Source: Hoylesella shahii DSM 15611 = JCM 12083 (GTDB lineage: Bacteria > Bacteroidota > Bacteroidia > Bacteroidales > Bacteroidaceae). Taken from it: DNA of 63,382 nucleotides. The stretch spans positions 1-63,382 of the forward strand of contig NZ_BAIZ01000018.1 of NCBI RefSeq assembly GCF_000613445.1, read 5' to 3'. Positions within the stretch are counted from its first letter, which is position 1, and every line of letters begins with the position of its first letter. The translations under genes and the position numbers were made by a program. The notes under the pieces are model-generated. The model saw only the letters and a program-made list of their open reading frames with translations, was not told the origin of the DNA and made no database searches. This document shows, piece after piece, positions 57,059-63,382 of the stretch.

Positions 57059-60000
57059 TTAATGATTAATTTTTTCTATTTTAATGTTCAAACTAAATTC
57101 TTCGAAGGCTATTTCTTTGCCGTCGTTGGCTGCAACTGTTATTTCATCGGCTAATACTTGGCTTTTAATATAACTGCCAAAAGCGTCAACTGCAGCATCG
57201 GTTTGCTCATTGGGGGCCAAAGTTACCTTAATGCGGTCTGTAATTTCCAATCCGCTTTCCTTGCGAAGGTTTTGAATGCGGTTGATTATCTCACGTGCCA
57301 TACCCTCCTTTACCAACTCTTCGGTTAGTTCCACTTCAAGAGCCACGGTTAGGTTGCCTTCATTCGATACCAACCATCCAGGTATGTCTTCGCTAATAAT
57401 CTCTACATCTGCAGCTTCTACCACAACTTCATTGCCCTCAACAGACAAATTAATGTTACCAACGCGCTCTAAGTTGGCTATTGCATCTTGGTCTAGTGCT
57501 TCCATTTGGGCTGCAATACCTTTCATAAGTTTGCCAAACTTCTTACCCATGGTGCGGAAGTTACACTTCACCTTCTTAACCAGTACGCCTTTACCTTCCT
57601 CAACAAAGTTCAGTTCTTTCACATTTACTTCACTCATAATGAGGTCTTTAACTGCTTCGATATGTGCTTTTTGACGTTGGTCTACAGCAGGTATCATAAT
57701 TTGCAACAGTGGTTGGCGAACCTTAATGTTTACTTTACGACGCAATGCCAGTACCATCGAGGTGATTTTTTGTGCCATTTCCATGCGTTCTTCCAATTCG
57801 CGATCGATAAATTTATCGTCTGCAACGGGGAAGTTTGCCAAGTGCACCGACTGCAATTGCTCACGCTGTGTGGCTTTTGTTAAGTCGAGATATAGTTGGT
57901 CGGCATAGAAAGGTGCAAATGGAGCTAACAATTTGGCCACGGTTTCAAGACAGGTATAAAGTGTTTGATAAGCGCTGAGTTTGTCTTGGCTCATCTCTTT
58001 ACCCCAGAAACGTTTGCGATTAAGACGAACATACCAGTTGCTTAGGTCGTCGTTAACAAATGCATCTATAAGACGGCCTGCTCTTGTGGGGTCGTAATCG
58101 TCCATTTCGTACTCCACGCCCTTGATAAGCGAGTGCAATTCTGATAAAATCCAGCGGTCAATCTCGGGTCTTTCATTCAGTGGAACATCTGCTTCACGGT
58201 AGTCGAACCCATCAACGTTAGCATAGAGGGCGAAGAACGAGTAGGTGTTATACAATGTTCCAAATAGTTTTCTACGAATTTCGTCAACGCTTTCGGCATC
58301 GAATTTTAAGTTATCCCATGGCTCCGAGTTGGTAAGCATGTACATACGCACAGGGTCTGCACCATATTTCTCCATCATTTCGAATGGGTTAACCACGTTG
58401 CCCACGTGCTTACTCATCTTGTTTCCTTTAGCGTCGAGTACTAAACCCGTAGAGATAACGTTCTTAAATGCCACACTATCGAACACCATTGTAGCAATGG
58501 CGTGCAGGGTAAAAAACCAACCGCGTGTTTGGTCAACACCTTCATTGATGAAGTCGGCGGGGAATGCAATGCGTTTGTCTATCAAATCGGCATTCTCAAA
58601 GGGATAGTGTACTTGTGCATAGGGCATTGCTCCCGAGTCGAACCACACGTCAATTAGGTCTATTTCGCGCTTCATGGGTTTGCCTGTTTCGCTAACCAGC
58701 ACAATATCGTCTACATAGGGGCGGTGTAAGTCGATGCGTTCGTAGTTGGCTTGCGCATAATCGCCTGGTACAAAACCATGTTCTTTAAGCGGATTTGAAA
58801 CCATGTGACCTGCTGCCACACTCTTTTCAATCTCAGCGTAAAGTTCTTCAAGCGAGCCAATACATATTTCATGACCTTCTTCGTCGCGCCAAATCGGCAA
58901 TGGTGTGCCCCAGAAACGCGAACGCGAAAGGTTCCAGTCGTTAAGGTTTTCTAGCCAATTGCCAAATCTTCCTGTACCCGTTGATTCGGGTTTCCAGTTG
59001 ATGGTTTTGTTCAATTCGAACATTCTTTGTTTCTTAGCTGTTGAACGGATAAACCAACTATCGAGAGGATAATAAAGCACGGGCTTGTCTGTGCGCCAGC
59101 AATGTGGATAACTGTGCACATGTTTTTCTATCTTAAAGGCTTTGTTTTGTGCCTTTAAGTCCATGCAGATAGACACATCGAGGGTTTCGTCGTTCTCGGT
59201 AAGTGCGTCGTCGTATGCATTTTTAACGTATCTGCCAGCGTATTTACTCCATTCGGGTACATTAACAAACTTGCTAACAAATTCGGCATCAAGGTCTTCC
59301 ACCTTGAAATATTTACCTTCAAGGTCAACAACAGGACGTTCACCTCCTTTATTATCAATAAGAACAATTGCCGGAACACCTGCCTTACGAGCAACAAGTG
59401 CGTCGTCGGCACCAAAGTTAGGGGCAATGTGTACGATACCAGTACCGTCTTCTGTGGTTACATAGTCGCCAGGAATTACGCGGAATGCGCCATCTTCCAT
59501 GGGCGAAATAAATGGCAACAACTGATGATAAGCAATATCTACGAGGTCGTTACCTGTGTAAGTGCCTATCACTTTCCAAGGAATAAGCTTATCTCCTTTT
59601 TTATAGGATGCTAGGTCAACGTCTTTCCCTGCTTCATTAAAGTAGGCGTTAAGGCGTGCTTCTGCTAGAATAACGGTGATAGGTTCTCCGGTATAAGGGT
59701 TGAAGCTTTGCACCGCTGCATAGTTTATCTTCGGACCTACGCAAAGCGCCGAATTGGCCGCCAACGTCCAAGGGGTGGTTGTCCATGCCATGAAATAAGC
59801 TTTCCCCCACCTACCATTCGGGTTTGGGGTTCTTTATTTCGAACTGTGCGGTAACCGTAGTATCCTTAACATCGCGATAGCAACCAGGCAAGTTTAGTTC
59901 GTGCGAACTAAGACCTGTACCAGCTGCAGGCGAATAAGGCTGAATGGTATAGCCTTATAGAGCATATCTTTGGTGTAGAGTTGCTTTAATAGCCACCAAA

Positions 60001-60496
60001 GTGTTTCGATATATTTGTTGTCGTAGGTGATATAGGGATGGTCAAGGTCTACGAAATATCCCATTTCCTCGGTAAGCTCGCGCCACTCGGCCGTAAATTT
60101 CATCACATTCTCGCGACACTTTTTGTTGTAATCGGCAACAGAGATATATTTAGCCGACTCTTTGTTGTCGATGTCAGCCTTAGTTATGCCCAATTCTTTT
60201 TCCACTCCAAGCTCCACAGGCAAACCATGGGTGTCCCATCCGGCCTTCCTTTTCACTTGGAAACCTTTCATTGTTTTGTATCTGTTGAAAGTATCTTTGA
60301 TGCTTCTAGCCAGTACGTGGTGAATGCCAGGATGTCCGTTGGCTGATGGTGGTCCTTCATAGAACACAAATTGTGGGCATCCTTCCTTCTCGTTGATTGT
60401 CTTATGGAAAATGTCATTCTTCTCCCACTCGGCCAACATGTTTTTGTTGGTCTGAGTGAGATTAAGTCCTTTGTACTCGGCAAATTTATTAGCCAT
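57059..60496 (-). CDS. ileS: Isoleucyl-tRNA synthetase (two frameshifts near 59821 and 59952)
   Basis: A class I aminoacyl-tRNA synthetase of about 1145 aa. The N-terminal segment (60496 down to about 59952) has the HIGH-type motif (GHPGIHH). The long C-terminal frame (59791 to 57059) has the editing domain, the KMSK motif (KGNKMSKHVGN) and the anticodon-binding domain. The 160 bases between are broken by two single-base indels: one G missing in AAGGCT near 59952, one extra C near 59821. Restored, the join reads YKGYTIQPYSPAAGTGLSS and then NPKPNGRWGKAYFMAW. ileS is essential, so both breaks are probably errors. It is the first gene of the ileS-dksA-lspA cluster. Confidence 0.92.
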
Positions 60497-60537
60497 ATTC
60501 TATACCTTATTTAATTCGTCGTTGTTTATATAAAGCG

Positions 60538-60545
60538 CAAAGGTA
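60538..60545 (-). promoter_or_regulatory. -7 box TACCTTTG of ileS
   Basis: A TAnnTTTG match on the minus strand, 42 nt before the ileS start. Confidence 0.55.
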
Positions 60546-60963
60546 AGAAAAAAAGTTTTCATAGCCAAGTATAGGTATGAAAAAGGATATTTCGCTAACA
60601 ATAGACAACATTTAAAACCTTAGTATTTTATTAACTTATAAGTAGTTATATTTTTTTACAAATATGCGCTATTCTACACTTATTTTTAGCCAGAAAAAAG
60701 TTAAAAAGTAGGTAAAAAGATGCTTAATCTCACTTTATCCGTCTTTTGTTTTGTCTATTTTTGAGAATAATACCTGCATTTTGCACCATTTTGCCTTTCT
60801 AGTTTGGTTGTAAACTCTAAATTTCATAAGCCCAATTTGACCCTTTTTGCTATGAAACTTACACTTGTTTGCGGATTTTTTGACCTTTTTTGCTTGCTTT
60901 TCGATGATTAAAGAAGGTTCTAGTAATGCCATAGCAGTGTATTTTTATGCTTATCGCCTCGCC
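60546..60963. other. Intergenic region before array D
   Basis: About 420 nt upstream of ileS, AT-rich. A 65-codon frame at 60735-60932 (minus) is lysine-rich and has no support from promoter or ribosome-binding site. I see no other feature until the 22-bp repeats at 60964. Confidence 0.5.
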
Positions 60964-61139
60964 TTTAGCACCATTTCGTCTTGCATTTAGCACCAAAATG
61001 CACTGCGTTTAGCAACAAAACACCTTGCGTTTAGCAGCAAAATGCAATGCGTTTAGCACCAAAACACAATACGTTTAGCAGCAAAACACAATACGTTTAG
61101 CAGCAAAACGCCCATTTTTTAGCTGCAAATAGCCACTAA
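60964..61139. repeat. Array D: eight units of exactly 22 bp (TTTAGCAGCAAAACGC type)
   Basis: TTTAGC begins at 60964, 60986, 61008, 61030, 61052, 61074, 61096 and 61118, i.e. exactly every 22 bp over eight copies. The unit continues ACC/AAC/AGC-AAAA followed by a variable CACAATACG or GCAATGCG. The copy at 61100-61111 is the same 12-mer GCAGCAAAACGC found in arrays B and C. It sits in the gap between ileS and the RHS module. Confidence 0.85.
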
Positions 61140-61525
61140 ACTGACACTAATTGAGGTTTTATGCAAAGCGAATGTATTTTTCTGCATTTACACTTATCAC
61201 CCTTTTTGCCTCAAAACAAACCTTCGCGAGAATCGATTATTTGCAACAAGGTTTACGGTTGGTGAATAGAAGTAGCTCTTTTTATGTTAAATTTTATGCT
61301 GAAAAATTTACAAAATCTTCAATTTGGATTGCGCGCGCATAATCAATGGCTTGGAAAACGCACACACATACTACCGCCATCGCAAGCGGTTGCAGGGCAT
61401 ACTGCTCATGGCCAACGGCGACAACTCTATGCAAATACAAAAAAGTATGACTTCATAGACAATATTTTGAACATTTCTTGCGTTATTAAACCAAAAGCTC
61501 TAAGACACTGATTAAACCGAAAGGC
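61140..61525. other. Region between array D and the RHS fragment
   Basis: About 390 nt. From about 61340 the base composition turns GC-rich, and one frame reads NGLENAHTYYRHRKRLQGIL, an unidentified coding remnant that stops soon after. It probably belongs to the decayed 5' part of the RHS island. Confidence 0.4.
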
Positions 61526-62886
61526 TTGGAAGGATGGTCTGTGTGGCTGGTCCCCACCCTCTACCTCGCATCCATACTCAGCGTTACGCGCCAGCGTTTC
61601 ACCAAGCACTACTTCATCGACGACAGGCGAATAGCCTCCAAAATGGGTGTAGGCATATTCCAAAACGCCTACGGGCGTGGCGCGAAAGTCGTTACGGCTG
61701 GCCAGAAAGACTATGCCGCCCGCATGCTGCAGATAGAGAAGCAGCGCGAGGAGTATTACCGCAAGCTGGGCACGCCACCGGGTGTTCCCACGATGAAGGG
61801 CGTAACGGCCGACCCCGACAACACCGGTTATGGCTACAACAGCATCATCGGAGAACTGGGCGACCACTCTGTGCCCGAAGGTTGGGTGCAACGGCCGAAG
61901 TTCAATGACAAGGGAGATGTCCCTGGCCCACCCATTCAATGGCAGAAACCCGAAGACCCTGACAATGCGCAACCGGGGTCTGGCTATGTCCCCACAGACA
62001 CGACCAACATCGAGGATATCTTCTTCTATCATAGCGACCACCTCGGCAGCACCTCTTACATCACCGACGCCAAGGCCAACATCACCCAGTTCGACGCCTA
62101 CCTGCCCTACGGCGAACTGCTCGTGGACGAACACAGCAGCAGTGAGGAGATGCCGTATAAATTCAACGGCAAGGAACTCGACCAAGAGACAGGATTATAT
62201 TACTATGGGGCGAGGTACATGAACCCTGTAACGAGTCTGTGGTATGGAGTGGATCCGTTGGCAGAGAAGTATCCGAGTGTTTCGAGCCTTATATATTGTT
62301 TTGACAATCCAATAAAGTTTATAGATCCTGAAGGTATGTCACCTAAGAGTAAGCCAACAATAAAGCAGACACTCGAATATGGCATGAAACATAGTAAAAC
62401 TTTTAAAAAAATAATGTCACTCGCAGGAATTACTCTTAATAACTATAATAAATATATTTCATTCGGTAATAGCACATAGACAGCTCCTTTTACAGGAGAA
62501 ATAACATTAACTGAAGGAAGTAATAAAAAGTTTCAGGTAATCAAATTAGCCTATGAGTTATCGAATAAAATAAATAGAAAGGAACTTCAAGGTTATGACG
62601 AAAAGGTTGAGCGAAATAAAATCTCAATAAGAAGATATGCCCTATTAGTTGCAAAAAAGAAATAGATGGCGAGATAAATCAAATAAAAGTTGCTGCCGAC
62701 ATTGGGTTTCACTATCCTGGAAAGAAATTCAAGAGTCTTAACGATGTGATTGACAGTTACTCGAAAAATAAAAATATGAATCTCAGAAAAATAGTAGAAA
62801 TTTCAAAACAGCATATCTCAACCTATATGGAACAAGGTAAAAGATTGCAGCAAGCATATCAAAATAGAAGGAGAAAAAGACAATGA
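61526..62886 (+). pseudogene. 3' part of an RHS-repeat polymorphic toxin gene (in-frame TAG at 62477, frameshift near 62655)
   Basis: The conserved part is an RHS core: FTKHYFIDDRRIASKMG, FYHSDHLGSTSYITDA, AYLPYGELLVDE, and the core end ELDQETGLYYYGARYM through NPIKFIDPEGM. Beyond DPEGM the DNA switches from GC-rich to AT-rich and encodes a different C-terminal domain of about 180 residues. A TAG stands at 62477-62479, and the A6 run at 62653-62658 is one base short. Restoring both gives KEIDGEINQIKVAADIGFHY and on to RRRKRQ-stop at 62884-62886. The 5' RHS repeats and delivery region are missing. The toxin fold is not recognised. Confidence 0.8.
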
Positions 62887-63311
62887 AATTTAATTTAGTT
62901 ATCTTGGGTTTTCTAATAATTGCTACATCATCATGCTGTGCTCAAAAAGCACATAGCAAAAGAGAGAAAAAAAATATCACAAATGAACTGTCCTTTATAA
63001 ATAACAAGAGTATCAACTTCTCTATAAAGAAAGTCGCTTGCGAGACATGCTTCCCTATATTTGATATCGGCTATCGTGTAAGAGTAAAATTGACTCCAAA
63101 ACAAGACAGCATTATAGTAAGGATAAAAAGAAGAGAATGGTTGTCTCTACTCAATGATGAAACAACTGATTACGCGGCAAACATTCTGCTTTATTACATC
63201 TATAATCGCGATGCCATAGTCCTTTTATACAATAGAAGTATTAGGGACTGGAGAGACGGTATGAAGGAAGACGATATAATATATTGGGAGAAAAAATTGA
63301 AATACCACTAA
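62883..63311 (+). CDS. Lipoprotein overlapping the RHS toxin stop; candidate immunity protein
   Basis: A 142-aa protein with a lipoprotein-type signal peptide (MKFNLVILGFLIIATSSC-C, lipobox with Cys at about residue 18) and a basic, beta-rich mature part with a C-E-T-C pair (VACETCFPIFD), RVKLTPKQDSIIVRIKRREW and a conserved-looking GMKEDDIIYWEKK end. Its ATG overlaps the toxin TGA in ATGA. An AT-rich gene directly after an RHS toxin tip, often of unknown fold, is usually its immunity gene. That role is inferred from position only. It would act in the periplasm or at the membrane. Confidence 0.7.
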   Translation: MKFNLVILGFLIIATSSCCAQKAHSKREKKNITNELSFINNKSINFSIKKVACETCFPIFDIGYRVRVKLTPKQDSIIVRIKRREWLSLLNDETTDYAANILLYYIYNRDAIVLLYNRSIRDWRDGMKEDDIIYWEKKLKYH

Positions 63312-63382
63312 TTGGTTGCTAACAATCTTAAGGTAAGGAAACTAAAATAATTTTACACAAATAATAATAAGGAGGTACTTAG
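63312..63382. promoter_or_regulatory. Ribosome-binding site of a gene beyond the window
   Basis: AATAAGGAGGTACTTAG lies at the very end. AAGGAGGT is a strong Shine-Dalgarno match, unusual in this window, and would serve a plus-strand gene starting just outside it, perhaps a further cassette of the RHS island. Confidence 0.3.

Noticed and set aside
60735..60932. 65-codon lysine-rich frame (minus strand)
   Set aside because: No promoter box, no ribosome-binding site, low complexity and no resemblance to known proteins.
60964..61139. CRISPR array
   Set aside because: Units are directly joined at 22 bp, with no unique spacers between repeats, and there are no cas genes in the window. The same holds for arrays A, B and C.
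61151..61511. Short open frames between array D and the RHS fragment
   Set aside because: They are short, overlap one another and start in AT-rich DNA. Only the NGLENAHTYYRHRKR stretch looks like a true coding remnant, and it has no start.

Overview
The window reads as a stretch of a Bacteroidales chromosome, most likely Prevotella or a close relative. The evidence is the promoter motif (TTTG, about 19-21 bp, TAnnTTTG) ahead of most transcription units, a type IX-like C-terminal tail, NimA-type and DUF4270/DUF4296 proteins, a sphingolipid-type serine palmitoyltransferase, a Fe-S/LUD lactate-utilisation operon, and a carboxynorspermidine decarboxylase. Most of it is housekeeping DNA. The edges (1-750 and about 61340 to the end) are accessory.

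Layout. 1-750: two decayed transposase remnants against a secreted GEVED protein (858-2399). 2728-5511: trmO, a NimA-like flavoprotein, a hemerythrin-like protein and a WG-repeat-like protein. 6009-12581: a histidine-utilisation operon (formiminotransferase-cyclodeaminase, hutU, hutH, hutI), then a TfoX-N protein. 13157-14052: ribE behind a long structured leader with an attenuator. 14444-18986: an HD protein, a 38-aa protein, DUF4270, a short GT5 protein, panC and panD. 19154-21352: biotin carrier, small protein and carboxyltransferase. 21512-28051: TonB-dependent receptor, MBL hydrolase, lipoprotein and an ExbB/ExbD operon. 28310-35351: Lrp regulator, nspC, ThiE-like protein, prs and lutABC. 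35694-43868: groES-groEL, a candidate small RNA, an AmgK-like kinase fused to a RapZ C-terminal domain with a MurU-like partner, guaA and serB. 43869-45658: a 1.8-kb gene desert ending at tRNA-Pro. 45802-60496: serine palmitoyltransferase with a divergent lipid kinase, cell-wall hydrolases and peptidases, and the lspA-dksA-ileS cluster. 61526-63311: the 3' part of an RHS polymorphic toxin with an overlapping lipoprotein gene that looks like its immunity partner.

Two signals run across the window. First, at least 14 single-base indels, most of them in short homopolymers, split 13 otherwise well-conserved genes, including groEL, lspA and ileS. This is most simply sequencing or assembly error, so I give the reconstructed gene spans. 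Second, four intergenic sites (14132-14240, 29236-29345, 44436-44540, 60964-61139) carry arrays with an almost exact 22-bp period, and three of them share the 12-mer GCAGCAAAACGC. They have no spacers and no cas genes, and I know of no named element that fits.

The most interesting items are the 22-bp array family, the RHS toxin/immunity module, the ribE leader RNA (a perfect 13-bp closing helix followed by a terminator), the promoter-terminator pair behind groEL that would make an RNA of about 120 nt, and the kinase-RapZ fusion beside a sugar nucleotidyltransferase.
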